Shown here: in pieces, positions 34,829 through 44,161 of the stretch
Layout: each line of letters starts with the position of its first letter
Numbering within the stretch: position 1 is the stretch's first letter
Origin: Amycolatopsis solani
GTDB lineage: Bacteria > Actinomycetota > Actinomycetes > Mycobacteriales > Pseudonocardiaceae
Length of the DNA: 64,000 bases
Direction of reading: 5' to 3'
NCBI RefSeq assembly: GCF_033441515.1
Contig: NZ_JAWQJT010000002.1
Location: 434,001 to 498,000, forward strand
The notes under the pieces: generated by a model
Seen by the model: the letters and a program-made list of their open reading frames with translations, nothing else
Database searches by the model: none
Told to the model about the DNA's origin: nothing
Translations under genes and position numbers: made by a program

Positions 34829-35632
34829 ATGGCGGACCGCCAGTTCACCACTCACGCAGGCCTTTTCGATCTGAAGGGGAAATACGCCCTGGTCACCGGC
34901 GGCACCCAGGGCATCGGGATGATGATCGCGCGCGGCCTGCTGCAGGCGGGCGCCCGCGTCGTCATCAGCTCGCGCAACGCGGACACCTGCGCGGAGGCAC
35001 AGCGGCTGCTGGCCGGATTCGGCGACGTCCGGGCAATTCCCGCCGACCTGTCGAAGCACGACGAGTGCCGGCGCCTCGCCGATCTCGTCGAGGACAACTC
35101 GGAACGCCTGGACATCCTCGTCAACAACGCGGGAGCGATGTGGCGCGAGCCGCTGGAGACGTTTCCGGACGAGGCGTGGGACACGGTGCTCGACCTCAAC
35201 CTCAAGGCGCCGTTCTGGCTGGTGCAGGCGCTGCTGCCCGCGCTTCGCCGGGCGGGCACGGCCGAGGATCCCGCGCGGATCGTCAACATCGGCAGCATCG
35301 CCGCCATCCACGTCGCCGAGTCGCCCAACTACTCCTACGCCGGCAGCAAAGCGGCACTCCACCAGCTCACCAGGGTCCTGGCCCGTGAACTGGGCCCGCA
35401 GCACATCACGGTGAACGCCGTGGCCCCCGGGCCGTTCCCCTCACACATGATGGCGGCCACGCTCGAGGCCGTCGGCGACACGATCGCGGCGAAGGCCCCG
35501 CTGCGCCGGCTCGGCCGCGACGACGACATGGCGGGCGTCGCCGTATTCCTCGCCAGCCGGGCCGGGGCCTACCTCACGGGCACCGTCATCCCGGTCGACG
35601 GCGGCATCGCCACGACCGCGACGGGTACCTAG
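34829..35632 (+). CDS. SDR family oxidoreductase (classical)
   Basis: A 267-residue classical short-chain dehydrogenase. The cofactor motif TGGTQGIG, the NNAG motif, catalytic Ser in NIGSIAAIH, and YAGSK are all present, with a C-terminal VIPVDGG. The substrate is unknown; quinone or gluconate dehydrogenases are close in pattern. ATG 34829 follows AAGGGA. The XRE regulator 51 bp downstream may control it. Confidence 0.9.
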   Translation: MADRQFTTHAGLFDLKGKYALVTGGTQGIGMMIARGLLQAGARVVISSRNADTCAEAQRLLAGFGDVRAIPADLSKHDECRRLADLVEDNSERLDILVNNAGAMWREPLETFPDEAWDTVLDLNLKAPFWLVQALLPALRRAGTAEDPARIVNIGSIAAIHVAESPNYSYAGSKAALHQLTRVLARELGPQHITVNAVAPGPFPSHMMAATLEAVGDTIAAKAPLRRLGRDDDMAGVAVFLASRAGAYLTGTVIPVDGGIATTATGT

Positions 35633-35683
35633 GGGTACCGGCAGTACCTCCCTCCGCCGGTGGGCCGGATCTAGGGTGAAGGG

Positions 35684-36559
35684 GTGACCAAGATCGATCT
35701 GCGCACCGAGATCAAGGAGTTCCTGCGCTCGCGCCGCGCGCGGATCGCGCCCGAGCGCGCCGGGCTGCCCGCTTACGGCGGCAACCGCCGGGTCAAAGGG
35801 CTGCGTCGCGAAGAGGTGGCTCTCCTGGCCGGGGTGTCGGTCGACTACTACGTGCGGATGGAGCGCGGCAGCCTCGGCGGCGCCTCCGACGGGGTGCTCG
35901 ACGCGGTGGCCGCCGCCTTGCACCTCGACGAAGCCGAGCGCGATCACCTGTTCCACCTCGCGCGGCAGTCCCGGGCGCCCGGCGGTCCACGCCGCCGCCG
36001 ACCCGCCACGACGGTGCGTCCGGCGCTTCAGCGGGTGCTCGACGCCGTCACCGATGCGCCGGCGTGGATCTGCAACGGCCGGTACGACGTGCTGGCCGTG
36101 AACCACCTCGCCCGCGCGCTGTATGCCCCGGTGCTGGCCGACCCGCGACGGCCGGCGAACACCGCGCGGTTCGTGTACCTGGAACCCGAGGCGGCGGAAG
36201 CGTTCTTCGTCGACTACGACCGGATCGCCGGCGACGTGGCCGCGAAACTACGGATGGAAGCCGGTCGCAATCCGCACGACGAGCAGCTGATCGCCCTGGT
36301 CGGCGAGTTGTCGACGCGCAGCGACCTGTTCCGGCAGCGGTGGGCGGCTCAGGACGTCCGGCTCCACCGCTCCGGACACAAGCGCCTGCACCACCCGGTG
36401 GTGGGCCGGCTCGACCTGGACGTCGAGTCGATGGAGCTGCCCGCCGACCCCGGCCTGCTCCTCAACGTCTACACGGCACCCGCCGGCACGGCCACGGCGG
36501 ACGGCCTGGCCCTGCTGGCGTCGTGGGCGGCCGGCCACGTGCTCGAGGGCCGGAGCTGA
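35684..36559 (+). CDS. XRE-family regulator with MmyB-like ligand domain
   Basis: A 291-residue protein. Residues about 10-85 form the HTH domain with the signature VKGLRREEVALLAGVSVDYY. The rest is the PAS-like MmyB domain (WICNGRYDVLAVNHLARALY) that binds fatty acids or similar ligands in this family. Such regulators usually control an adjacent SDR gene, here the one directly upstream. Start GTG 35684 is preceded by AAGG. Confidence 0.9.
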   Translation: MTKIDLRTEIKEFLRSRRARIAPERAGLPAYGGNRRVKGLRREEVALLAGVSVDYYVRMERGSLGGASDGVLDAVAAALHLDEAERDHLFHLARQSRAPGGPRRRRPATTVRPALQRVLDAVTDAPAWICNGRYDVLAVNHLARALYAPVLADPRRPANTARFVYLEPEAAEAFFVDYDRIAGDVAAKLRMEAGRNPHDEQLIALVGELSTRSDLFRQRWAAQDVRLHRSGHKRLHHPVVGRLDLDVESMELPADPGLLLNVYTAPAGTATADGLALLASWAAGHVLEGRS

Positions 36560-36770
36560 CGCCCTCACGACGGCGGCCGCTGTGCCGTTGCAGGTCGTGG
36601 ATCAGCCAGTTCTGGTCGCACGCCCGGGTCGTGCCCGGGTACTCGGCCTCCGCGCTCCACTCCACCTGCGCGACCCACGCCTTGTCGCAGTGGTGGTCGC
36701 ACTCGACGGTCTGGTGGCACAGCTTCCAGTCGCCGGGCAGCAGCCGCCAGGAGTCGCCGGCGGTGCTCCG
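36560..36770 (-). pseudogene. Possible gene remnant with Cys/His/Trp-rich reading frame
   Basis: A minus-strand frame opens right after an in-frame TAG (36771-36773) and reads through this interval into the XRE gene. Its residues look protein-like: a Trp/Cys/His-rich stretch (LPGDWKLCHQTVECDHH, then AEYPGTTRACDQNWLIHD) with GC-rich third positions. There is no ATG and no GTG with a ribosome-binding site at its beginning. It may be a decayed gene or a gene with an unrecognised start. No family was recognised. Confidence 0.3.
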
Positions 36771-36823
36771 CTAGGGGATGTTCATGGCCAAGAGCCGCGA
36801 TCAGCTCGTCGGCGCGAGCCGCA

Positions 36824-37285
36824 TCACGAGGCGTATTCGTCCGAGATCTCGGTGGCGTACTTCTTCCAAAGCGGTGTCATGGTCTCGGCGTTCACCGGCT
36901 GCCCGGAATCGATCATGGCCTTGAAGTCGCGGAAGTACTGCACGTACAGGTCGGGCGTGAAGGTGTTCAGCATGACCGCGTTCTCGGTGCCGACGTTGGC
37001 GAACGTGTGCGGCGCCCCGGTCGGCACGATGACCCAAGTGCCCGGCCCGGCGTCGTAGTGGTCCTCGCCGACGGTGAACCGGAACGTTCCCGCCAGCACG
37101 TAGAAGCCCTCGTCGTGCTGGGCGTGGCGGTGCTGCAACGGGCTCGGGGTGCCGGGCGGAATGGTGACCTCGGCGAACCCCAGCCGGTGGTCGGTGTGCT
37201 CGCCGTTCTCCAGGATGCGGATCCGCTGGGCCCCGCTGCCGAGGATCTCGCCCTCACCGGGGCGGACGATGTTCACCTTTGCCAC
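36824..37285 (-). CDS. Cupin-domain protein
   Basis: A 153-residue single-domain cupin. Motif 1 is visible as PLQHRHAQHDEGFYVLAGTFRF (the two His, plus Glu) and motif 2 as PTGAPHTFANVG. Metal-binding His residues are retained, so an enzymatic or sensor role is possible. The start GTG 37285 has AGGAG six bases upstream. It lies eight bases downstream of the AraC-type gene and is probably co-transcribed with it. Confidence 0.87.
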   Translation of the reverse strand: MAKVNIVRPGEGEILGSGAQRIRILENGEHTDHRLGFAEVTIPPGTPSPLQHRHAQHDEGFYVLAGTFRFTVGEDHYDAGPGTWVIVPTGAPHTFANVGTENAVMLNTFTPDLYVQYFRDFKAMIDSGQPVNAETMTPLWKKYATEISDEYAS

Positions 37286-37293
37286 GACTTCTC

Positions 37294-38253
37294 CTAGTTC
37301 TGTTGTCTGCCTTGAACACCACCATCCTTTCCCGGGCCGGCCGTGCGCGTCCTGGTCGTCCGTGCACGGTTGCTGGTCACCAGTGCGCGGGCGGTGTAGC
37401 CGTACGTCGCTTTGAAGAGCTTGCTGAAATGGGTGGGATCGGAGAATCCCCACCGGGCGGCCACGGCGGTGACCGTACGTCCGCTGCCGGCCAGCTCGGC
37501 TCGGCAGCGCTCCAAGCGGCGACGGCGGATCAGGGCCGCGACGGTGAGCGGCTGGTCCTCGAACAGCTTGTGCAGCCGGCGCACCGAGATGTGGTGGGCG
37601 GCGGCGATGCCGGGCGGGGACAGCTCGGGATCGGCCAGCCGGGCCTCGATGTAGCCGGTGATCCGGTCCCGCAGCCCCTCGTCCGGGGCCGGTCGGTCGT
37701 CGCCGAGCCGGGCCTCCAGCGCTACCGAGATCAGCTCGACGACGGCCGCCGCCGACCGCAGCGCTTCCGTCTCGCGGAACTCGGTCGCCGACCGCGCCGA
37801 TTCCCGGGCCAGCACGGAGACGAGCGCGCCCGGGCCGTGGCTGCCGTCGATGCGTACCCCGGCGAGCCGGTCGATCTGCGCCGGCCGGATCCGCAGCTCC
37901 CGGCGCGGAACCAGGATGGTGACGTGCGCGGCGGCGGTGCTCTCGAACCGGAACGTCCGCGTGGGATCGAGCAGCACCAGGTCGGCCGGCCCGAGTTCGG
38001 CCTCGCCACGCCCTTGCTCGATCCGCGTCCGGCCCCGGGTCATCACCTTGATCGCCAGGTTCTCGCCGCCGGTGGCGTCGCGCGCCCGCCCGGTGCAGGC
38101 GCTCGCCGGCGTGTCGAGGGAGACCAGCCGCAGCGGCCCGAGGGTGCGGGTGGCGATCCGGCCCCGGAAGCCGGCCCCGGCCAGCTTGTTGACCAGCGGC
38201 GGGAACCCGCTGGCGGCCAACTCGTGCTGGAACGTCTCAAGATTGCCGATCAC
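37294..38253 (-). CDS. AraC-family transcriptional regulator
   Basis: A 319-residue regulator. An N-terminal AraC-binding-like domain (about 30-190) precedes the two-helix-turn-helix DNA-binding domain (about 205-300; AAAHHISVRRLHKLFEDQ and VAARWGFSDPTHFSKLFKATYG). It begins within the 3' end of the AfsR-like gene (17-bp overlap) and is followed at once by the cupin gene. The likely target is the cupin gene or the whole operon. Confidence 0.9.
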   Translation of the reverse strand: MIGNLETFQHELAASGFPPLVNKLAGAGFRGRIATRTLGPLRLVSLDTPASACTGRARDATGGENLAIKVMTRGRTRIEQGRGEAELGPADLVLLDPTRTFRFESTAAAHVTILVPRRELRIRPAQIDRLAGVRIDGSHGPGALVSVLARESARSATEFRETEALRSAAAVVELISVALEARLGDDRPAPDEGLRDRITGYIEARLADPELSPPGIAAAHHISVRRLHKLFEDQPLTVAALIRRRRLERCRAELAGSGRTVTAVAARWGFSDPTHFSKLFKATYGYTARALVTSNRARTTRTRTAGPGKDGGVQGRQQN

Positions 38254-41080
38254 CGGTCAACGATACCGGCGACCCGCCCGGCACCGGCTCGCCGAGCAGG
38301 GCGCGCACCTCGCCGGCCGCCGGGATGCCGAGTTCCGTGTACGTCGCCAAGGCCGCTTCGAGGTGGGCCTTCGCGTCGGCGTGGCTGCCGGCCGCGCGGT
38401 GCGCCGCGCCCAGGCCGTGCTGGGCGACGGCCCGTTCGAGGAGGTGGCCGGATCGCTCGGCGAGGTCCAGCGCCTGCTCGTACAACGCGATCGCCTCCGC
38501 GCCGGTCTTCGTGGCCGCGAATTCGTTGAGGGCCGAGATTTCGAGGTTCGTGTCGCCGCCGGTCTTCGCGAAGTCCAGGGCGCGGCGGAAGTGGTCGTCG
38601 GCCTCCGCCGGCCGGCCCAGGCCGGCGTACGCGCCGCCCAGCGCGGCGAGCACCGGTCCGCCGAGGCCGGCCGAGCCGAGGTCCAGCGCGATGCGGCCGC
38701 TCCGGTGCAGGTAGCCGAGCGCCGTTTCGTGGTCGCCGCACCAGCGGTGGTGCTCGCCGATGTTGCACAGGGCGATGCCCTCCAGCAGGACGTGGCCGGT
38801 GCGCCGCGCGGCGGCGAGCGCGAGTCCGAGCTGCTCCCGCGCCTCCGGGCGACGGCCGCGCATGTCGTCGATCGTCGCGAAGTTGTTGCGCACCATGCTT
38901 TCGAGGAGGTCGTCACCCCGGTCCAGGGCCACGGACAGCGCCTGCCGGAGGTGGCCCGCGGCTTCGTCGTAGCGGCCGAGCCGGGTGAGCGCGGAGCCGG
39001 CGGCCATGGCCGCGAAGCCCCGCTCCCGGGTGCCGTCGGCGGTCGACGCGAGCGCGGCCGAGTGCAGGACGAGCGCGTCGTGGTAGAGCGCCGCGACGTC
39101 CAGGTACCGCCAGAGCGTCGCCGACAGGCGGACGACGTGGCCGCCCAGTCCGGCGGGAGCGTGGGCGGCCGTCGTCAGCATCGTCGCCCGCTCGGCGTCC
39201 AGCCACGCCCGCGCGGCGCCGACGTCGGCGAAGTCCGGGCGCGGCCCGGCCGGGCACGCGGCGGGCGCGCGGAGGTAGGGCTCGTGGGGCGAGAACCGGT
39301 CCATCGCTGCCGCGGCCCAGCCCAGGTAGTGGTCGAACAGCCGGGTCGCGGCGGCGAGCCGGGCGTCCGGATCGTCGGTCGCGGCGGCGAGCTCGCCGGC
39401 GTAGAGCTTGACGAGGTCGTGCATCCGGAACCGGCCCGGCGGCTCCTCCGACAGCAGGTTCGCGGCGCACAGCGCTCGCAGCGGCCGCGCGTCCCCGAGC
39501 AGCGCGGTCGCGGCCGCGCGCCCGGTGTCGCCGCCGGGCATCAGCCCGAGCAGGCGGAACGCGGTCGCGGCACTGGCGTCGAGAGAGCGGTAGGACGCTT
39601 CGAACACCACGCGCAGGCTCGCGGACAGCTCACCGGTGTCCAGCGCGTCCAGGCGGCTTTCCCGCAGTTCGGCGGCGAGCGCGGCCAGCGGGCGGTCCGG
39701 CTGGGCCGTGACGCGGGCGGCGACGATCGCGAGTGCCAGCGACAGGCCACCGCACCGGCGCAGGATTTCCCGCGTGGCCTCGGGTTCGGCGGCCAGCCGG
39801 GCGGCGCCGAGCTTGTGCGCGAGCAGGTCCCGCGCCTCGGGTTCGGCCAGGGTGCGCAGCGGGAGTGCGCCCGCGCCCCGGGTGGCGAGCAGCCCGCCCA
39901 GCTCGTGCCGGCTGGTGATCAGGACCGAGCACGACGACCCGCCGGGGAGCAGCGGGGCGACGTGCGCGGTGTCGCGGGCGTTGTCCAGCAGCACGAGCAG
40001 CCGGCGCTGGGCGGTGAGACTCCGGTACAGCGCCGCTTGCGCGTCCGGCTCCGGCGGGATCGACTCCGGCGCCACGCCCAGCGCGCCGAGGAGGCCGCGG
40101 AGCGCGCGTTCGGCGGGCACCGGTTCGTGTGCCGGGTCGAAGCCGCGCAGGTCGGCGTAGAGCTGCCCGTCGGGGAACCGGCTCGCGTGGCCGGCCGCCC
40201 ACCGCAGGGCGAGCCAGGTCTTCCCGAGACCACCGGCGCCGGAGACGACCGCCACCGCACCCGGCGCGGCGAGCAGCCGGTCGAGCGCCGCGAGTTCGCC
40301 GGCGCGTCCGGTGAAGGACGGCGGCGCGGTCGGCAGCTGCCGGGGGAGCAGCCCGGCCGCCTGCCCGCCGCGCAGGATCCGTTCGTGCACCCCGCGCAGG
40401 TGCGGTCCCGGGTCGGCACCGAGCTCGTCGGCCAGCCGGGCCCGGACCCGCTCGTACTCCCGCAGCGCGTCGGCCGGGTGCCCGTCGAGGTAGAGCGCCT
40501 CGATCCGCTGCGCGGCGGCCCGTTCCGCGGCTGTGCCGCCGCGCTCGGGCCGGGCGAGCACCTCGGCGTGGGCGCCGGTGCGCAGCCGGAGGTCGTCACG
40601 GTCCAGCTCCGCGGCTTCGCGCTTGCGCTCCAGTTCGCCGCGGACGGCGTCGACCCACGGGGCGTCCAGCTCGCTGAACGGTTCGCCCCGCCACAGGGCG
40701 AGCGCCTCGTCGTACAGCGCGAGGGCCGCCTGGTCGTCCGTGGTGGCCCGCGCCCGCCGCAGGAGGTCCTCGAAGCGGTGCACGTCGACCGTCAGCGGGT
40801 CGGCGACGAGGACGTAGCCGCCGCGGTCGCGTTCGATCGCGACACCGTCGAGGGGGGCCAGCAGCCCGCGCAGCCGCGAGACGTAGGCGTAGAGGGCGTT
40901 CCTCGGCTGCCGCGGCGCCCGTTCACCCCAGACGCGGTCGATCAGCCGATCGACCGGAACGGCCCGGCCGGCGTCCAGCAGCAGCACGGCCAGCACGTCC
41001 CGCTGCCGGGCGTGCCCGACATCGAGCCGCCGCCCACCGGCCACGACCTCGACGGCACCCAGCACACGAAGTTCCACCAC
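38237..41080 (-). CDS. AfsR/SARP-family regulator with NB-ARC and TPR domains
   Basis: A 947-residue regulator of full AfsR architecture: OmpR-like winged helix (about 1-95, beginning VVELRVLGAVEV), transcriptional activation domain (about 100-245), NB-ARC ATPase with P-loop SGAGGLGKTWLALR near residue 285 and LLVLLDN, and C-terminal TPR repeats (about 650-930). This group integrates nucleotide binding with antibiotic-cluster activation. GTG 41080 was selected for its GGGAGG site six bases upstream and the conserved N-terminus. It is transcribed with the AraC and cupin genes and is distant from the PKS/NRPS operon, so its target is open. Confidence 0.92.
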   Translation of the reverse strand: MVELRVLGAVEVVAGGRRLDVGHARQRDVLAVLLLDAGRAVPVDRLIDRVWGERAPRQPRNALYAYVSRLRGLLAPLDGVAIERDRGGYVLVADPLTVDVHRFEDLLRRARATTDDQAALALYDEALALWRGEPFSELDAPWVDAVRGELERKREAAELDRDDLRLRTGAHAEVLARPERGGTAAERAAAQRIEALYLDGHPADALREYERVRARLADELGADPGPHLRGVHERILRGGQAAGLLPRQLPTAPPSFTGRAGELAALDRLLAAPGAVAVVSGAGGLGKTWLALRWAAGHASRFPDGQLYADLRGFDPAHEPVPAERALRGLLGALGVAPESIPPEPDAQAALYRSLTAQRRLLVLLDNARDTAHVAPLLPGGSSCSVLITSRHELGGLLATRGAGALPLRTLAEPEARDLLAHKLGAARLAAEPEATREILRRCGGLSLALAIVAARVTAQPDRPLAALAAELRESRLDALDTGELSASLRVVFEASYRSLDASAATAFRLLGLMPGGDTGRAAATALLGDARPLRALCAANLLSEEPPGRFRMHDLVKLYAGELAAATDDPDARLAAATRLFDHYLGWAAAAMDRFSPHEPYLRAPAACPAGPRPDFADVGAARAWLDAERATMLTTAAHAPAGLGGHVVRLSATLWRYLDVAALYHDALVLHSAALASTADGTRERGFAAMAAGSALTRLGRYDEAAGHLRQALSVALDRGDDLLESMVRNNFATIDDMRGRRPEAREQLGLALAAARRTGHVLLEGIALCNIGEHHRWCGDHETALGYLHRSGRIALDLGSAGLGGPVLAALGGAYAGLGRPAEADDHFRRALDFAKTGGDTNLEISALNEFAATKTGAEAIALYEQALDLAERSGHLLERAVAQHGLGAAHRAAGSHADAKAHLEAALATYTELGIPAAGEVRALLGEPVPGGSPVSLTGDRQS

Positions 41081-41171
41081 GACGCCCCTCCCAGCCCTCA
41101 GGCGTAGCGGATCCACAAGGTCCGCACAAGGTCTTCCGGCGACGGTGACACCGGCAGCACCGGGAGGCGCG

Positions 41172-41294
41172 ATGATTTCCTTCGAGTACGTGACGGCGCG
41201 GATCGCCGACGTCCAGCACGAGTTCGCCGTCGCCCGCCGCTGGCGCCGCCGCATCGCCGGCGTGCTGGCGCGGCGCGGTCGAACCCGGGCGTGA
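41172..41294 (+). CDS. Small basic protein (40 residues)
   Basis: ATG 41172 is preceded by GGGAGG at ideal spacing and opens a 40-codon frame: MISFEYVTARIADVQHEF, then an Arg-rich helix (ARRWRRRIAGVLARRGRTRA). It is divergent from the AfsR-like gene. Small proteins with an amphipathic start and a basic tail are common in actinomycetes; no function is assigned. Confidence 0.55.
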   Translation: MISFEYVTARIADVQHEFAVARRWRRRIAGVLARRGRTRA

Positions 41295-41303
41295 CCCGGC
41301 CGG

Positions 41304-41618
41304 TCATCGGGTTGCGGGGACCACCTCGACCACCTCGGCGAAGCCGACCACCCGGGCTCCCTCGTACATCGTCAGCCGCAACCCCGGGATGAGAGGCGGC
41401 CAGAGATCGGGTACCAGGGGGTGGAGGCGCACCATCGCCTCCTCGCCCGGAGCGAGTGTTCGCACCGCATCGAGGGTCACCGGGCCGTCGTGGCGGTCCG
41501 GGTGGTGGTCGGGCGGGAAAGCCCAGTGCGACCGGTACCCGGAGGTGATCGGGGTCCGGCGGCCGCCTTGCTCCGTGGTCAGGAGCCGGAGGCGCGCGCG
41601 GATGTGGTCGTAGTCCAT
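41304..41618 (-). CDS. Conserved small protein resembling EF-Tu domain III
   Basis: A 104-residue protein starting MDYDHIRARLRLL. The pattern of an N-terminal strand, TPITSGYRSHWAF, TLAPGEEAMVRLHPL and a final GLRLTMYEGARVVGFAEVV resembles the C-terminal beta-barrel domain of EF-Tu, a stand-alone family of unknown role in actinomycetes. It sits seven bases downstream of the TetR gene, same strand. Confidence 0.7.
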   Translation of the reverse strand: MDYDHIRARLRLLTTEQGGRRTPITSGYRSHWAFPPDHHPDRHDGPVTLDAVRTLAPGEEAMVRLHPLVPDLWPPLIPGLRLTMYEGARVVGFAEVVEVVPATR

Positions 41619-41625
41619 GCCGGCA

Positions 41626-42168
41626 CTATGCCCGGAACGCGTGGATCACGTGCGCCGCGAACCGGCGGGCCACCGCCGGGGTTGTGCCGTGGAGACCGGC
41701 GCCCGCGGTGATCATCAGGGTCAGGTCGCTCACGGTGACGCCCGGGCGCAAGTGGTCCGCGGCCCGGCGCATCAGTTCCGCCGCGGCGGCGAGCGAGGAA
41801 GCCCGCATCGACGCGAAGTCCAGCGCGTGCGGGTACGCGGACTTGACCGCCGTGACGAAAGCGTGGTCGCGCACCTGCAGCGCGCACAACTCCTCCACCG
41901 CGAAGCGGAAACCCCGCCAGGGATCGGGGTCGGCGAGACCCTCGGTCAGCACGGCCTGCCAGGCGAGAGCCTGGTCCGTGAACGCCTCCGTGACCAGCGT
42001 CTGCTTGGTCGGGAAGTGGCGGTACACCGTCGCGGGGCCGACCTCGGCGCGGCGGGCGATCTCGCGGATCGGGACGTCCAGGCCGTCCGTGCCGAACGCC
42101 GTGCGGGCCGCGGTGAGGATGCGCGCGCGGTTGTCCCGGGTGTCGCTGCGAGGCAAGCGGGCGGTCAT
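41626..42168 (-). CDS. TetR-family regulator
   Basis: A 180-residue regulator. The N-terminal HTH is typical (ILTAARTAFGTDGLDVPI, then EIARRAEVGPATVYRHFPTK). ATG 42168 was preferred to the longer frame since family members start just before the HTH. It is divergent from the SAM-methyltransferase gene across 50 bp and may repress it, and is followed by the EF-Tu-III-like gene. Confidence 0.9.
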   Translation of the reverse strand: MTARLPRSDTRDNRARILTAARTAFGTDGLDVPIREIARRAEVGPATVYRHFPTKQTLVTEAFTDQALAWQAVLTEGLADPDPWRGFRFAVEELCALQVRDHAFVTAVKSAYPHALDFASMRASSLAAAAELMRRAADHLRPGVTVSDLTLMITAGAGLHGTTPAVARRFAAHVIHAFRA

Positions 42169-42218
42169 CGCTCTCACTTTAGGTGAGCTCGCCCGGACCT
42201 CCATTATCGTCCACCGGC

Positions 42219-43112
42219 ATGACACCCAGGCACGACGGCGACAGCTGGGACGCGACCTCCGGCGTCGGCGCGACCGCCACCCTGGCCGCCGTCGCGCGGG
42301 CGGTGGCGAGCCGCGAGGGGCCCGTCGACGAGCCGTTCGCCGCGCCGCTCGTCCGCGCCGTCGGGGTCGACCTCCTCACCCGGCTCGCGACCGGCGAAAC
42401 GGCTCCCGGCGACCTGGTCGGCCGGGGTGCCATCGACGGGGCGAAGGTGCGTACCAAGTTCTACGACGACTTCTTCCTCGACGCGACCAGCGCGGGCATC
42501 ACGCAGGCCGTGATCCTCGCCTCGGGGCTGGATTCCCGCGCCTACCGGCTGCCCTGGCCGCCCGGGACCGTCGTGTTCGAAGTCGACCAGCCGCGGGTCG
42601 CCGGGTTCAAGACGCACGCCTTGGCCGAGCTGGGCGCGGTACCCACGGCCGATCGCCGGGTGGCCGCCGCCGACCTGCGGGACGACTGGACCACCGCCGT
42701 AAGCGCCGCAGGGTTCGACCCGGACCTGCCGACGGCGTGGAGCGCTGAAGGCCTGCTGGGCTACCTGCCGCCGGAGGCGCAGGACCGGCTGCTGGACACC
42801 GTCACCGCACTCAGCGCGCCGGGCAGCCGGGTCGCCACCGAGAGCAGGCCCAACCCGGCGCCGGGAGACGACGAGAAAACCAAGACCGGCCTCGATCGCC
42901 TCTCCGCACGGTGGCGGGCGCACGGCTTCGACCTCGACCACGCGGCACTGCGGTACTTCGGCGCGCGCACCGAAGCCGCCCCTTACCTGACCGGCCTCGG
43001 GTGGACGGTGACCGGCCGCAGCGTCCGGGACCTGTTCACCGCCTACGGGTTCCCGATCGGCGACGACGAACTGCGGATGGGCGGCGTGCGCTACATCAGC
43101 GGACTCCGGTAG
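42219..43112 (+). CDS. Class I SAM-dependent methyltransferase (TIGR00027/PPM1-like)
   Basis: A 297-residue protein with the features of the mycobacterial/actinomycete putative leucine-carboxyl-methyltransferase-like family: [20 protein letters not shown] at the start, [14 protein letters not shown] (cofactor site), VFEVDQPRV, and [10 protein letters not shown]. Substrates of the family are mostly unknown and include polyketides. ATG 42219 is chosen; GTG 42183 would add 12 residues. The 3' end overlaps the PKS remnant on the other strand by 17 bp. Confidence 0.88.
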   Translation: MTPRHDGDSWDATSGVGATATLAAVARAVASREGPVDEPFAAPLVRAVGVDLLTRLATGETAPGDLVGRGAIDGAKVRTKFYDDFFLDATSAGITQAVILASGLDSRAYRLPWPPGTVVFEVDQPRVAGFKTHALAELGAVPTADRRVAAADLRDDWTTAVSAAGFDPDLPTAWSAEGLLGYLPPEAQDRLLDTVTALSAPGSRVATESRPNPAPGDDEKTKTGLDRLSARWRAHGFDLDHAALRYFGARTEAAPYLTGLGWTVTGRSVRDLFTAYGFPIGDDELRMGGVRYISGLR

Positions 43113-43460
43113 CGAGCCGCTCCGCCAGGTACGCGGCGAGGGCGGCCACCGTCGGGTGGTCGAACAGCGCCGCCGCCGGCAGGTCCACTCCCGCGCGGGC
43201 CGTGACGCGGGTGCGGATCTCCAGCGTGGTCAGCGAATCGAAGCCAGACCTCCCACAGGCCCCAAGCCAGTGACACCGCCGGAAGGCCTGCCGCGTGCCG
43301 GCGGGCGGCGAGGGCGTCCAGGATGCGGTTCGCGGCCGCGTAGTTGGCTTGGCCCGCCTTGCCGAACGTCCCCGCGATCGAGGAGAACAGCACGAACGCC
43401 GTCAGCGGCAGCTCGCGCGTCGCCTCGTCGAGGACCAGCGCCGCGTCCGCCTTCGGGGGG
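43096..43460 (-). pseudogene. Remnant of a modular PKS: KR C-terminus joined to an ACP
   Basis: On the minus strand, 43460 down to about 43265 encodes the end of a ketoreductase domain ([21 protein letters not shown], then SLAWGLWE). About 43250 to 43096 encodes the second half of an ACP in another frame ([32 protein letters not shown], stop at 43098-43096). The linker and the first ACP helix are deleted and the frame shifts at the junction. The left edge is cut precisely before the SDR gene. A decayed fragment of a type I PKS gene, not a working enzyme. Confidence 0.85.
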
Positions 43461-43462
43461 CG

Positions 43463-44152
43463 TCAGTCCTTTGTGGACTCGCCGGTCGCCGCCGCGGCGA
43501 TGTCGAGCGCGGCTTCGGCGGGGGAGCGGTCGTCGGCGTCGTCGCCGCGTTCGGGGTGGGTGGCCACCGAGCCGGGATCGACGGCTTCGACGTGGATGCC
43601 GGTGGCGCGCAGCTCGGCGGCGAGGGCCGCGGTCAGGCCTTCGAGGGCGTACTTGGCCAGCGTGTACCCGGGGGCCCGGACGGCTTCGACGCCGGCGCCG
43701 ATCTGCGCGGCGGCACCGCTGGAGACGTTGACGATCCGGGCGGCGGGGGCGGCCCGCAGCAGCGGCAGGCAGGCCTGGACGAGCGCCAGGGGTCCCAGGA
43801 CGACGACGTCGTAGGAGCCGCGGGCCGCGGCGATGTCGGTGTCCAGAAGGGATGTCACGGTGAAGTCGGGCATGTTCGCGGCGTTGTTGACCAGCACGTC
43901 GAGGCGGCCTGCCGTGGCGCGGAGGTGCTCGGCGCAGGCCGCGACGTCCGCCGGGTCGGTGATGTCGAGGCGGACGGCGTCGGCGGAGAGCCCTTCGGCG
44001 ACGAGCTGCGCGGCCCGTTCGCGGGTCTGCTCGAGGTTCCGCCCGGCGAGGACGACGTGGTGGCCGCGGGTGGCGAGCTCGCGGGCGACGGCGAAGCCGA
44101 GGCCCTGCGGCCGGCTGGCCCCGGTGACCAGGGCGACTTTGGTTTCGTTCAT
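43463..44152 (-). CDS. SDR family oxidoreductase
   Basis: A 229-residue classical SDR with TGASRPQGLG, NNAAN, catalytic Ser in VSSGAAA and YTLAK. It resembles reductases of unknown substrate often regulated by a divergent MarR protein. It is divergent from the MarR gene, with a palindrome between them. Its 3' end abuts the PKS remnant. Confidence 0.9.
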   Translation of the reverse strand: MNETKVALVTGASRPQGLGFAVARELATRGHHVVLAGRNLEQTRERAAQLVAEGLSADAVRLDITDPADVAACAEHLRATAGRLDVLVNNAANMPDFTVTSLLDTDIAAARGSYDVVVLGPLALVQACLPLLRAAPAARIVNVSSGAAAQIGAGVEAVRAPGYTLAKYALEGLTAALAAELRATGIHVEAVDPGSVATHPERGDDADDRSPAEAALDIAAAATGESTKD

Positions 44153-44161
44153 GCCACCTAC

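Noticed and set aside
37658..41107. A 1149-codon plus-strand frame opposite the AfsR-like gene
   Set aside because: Antisense shadow; the minus-strand protein has complete AfsR architecture.
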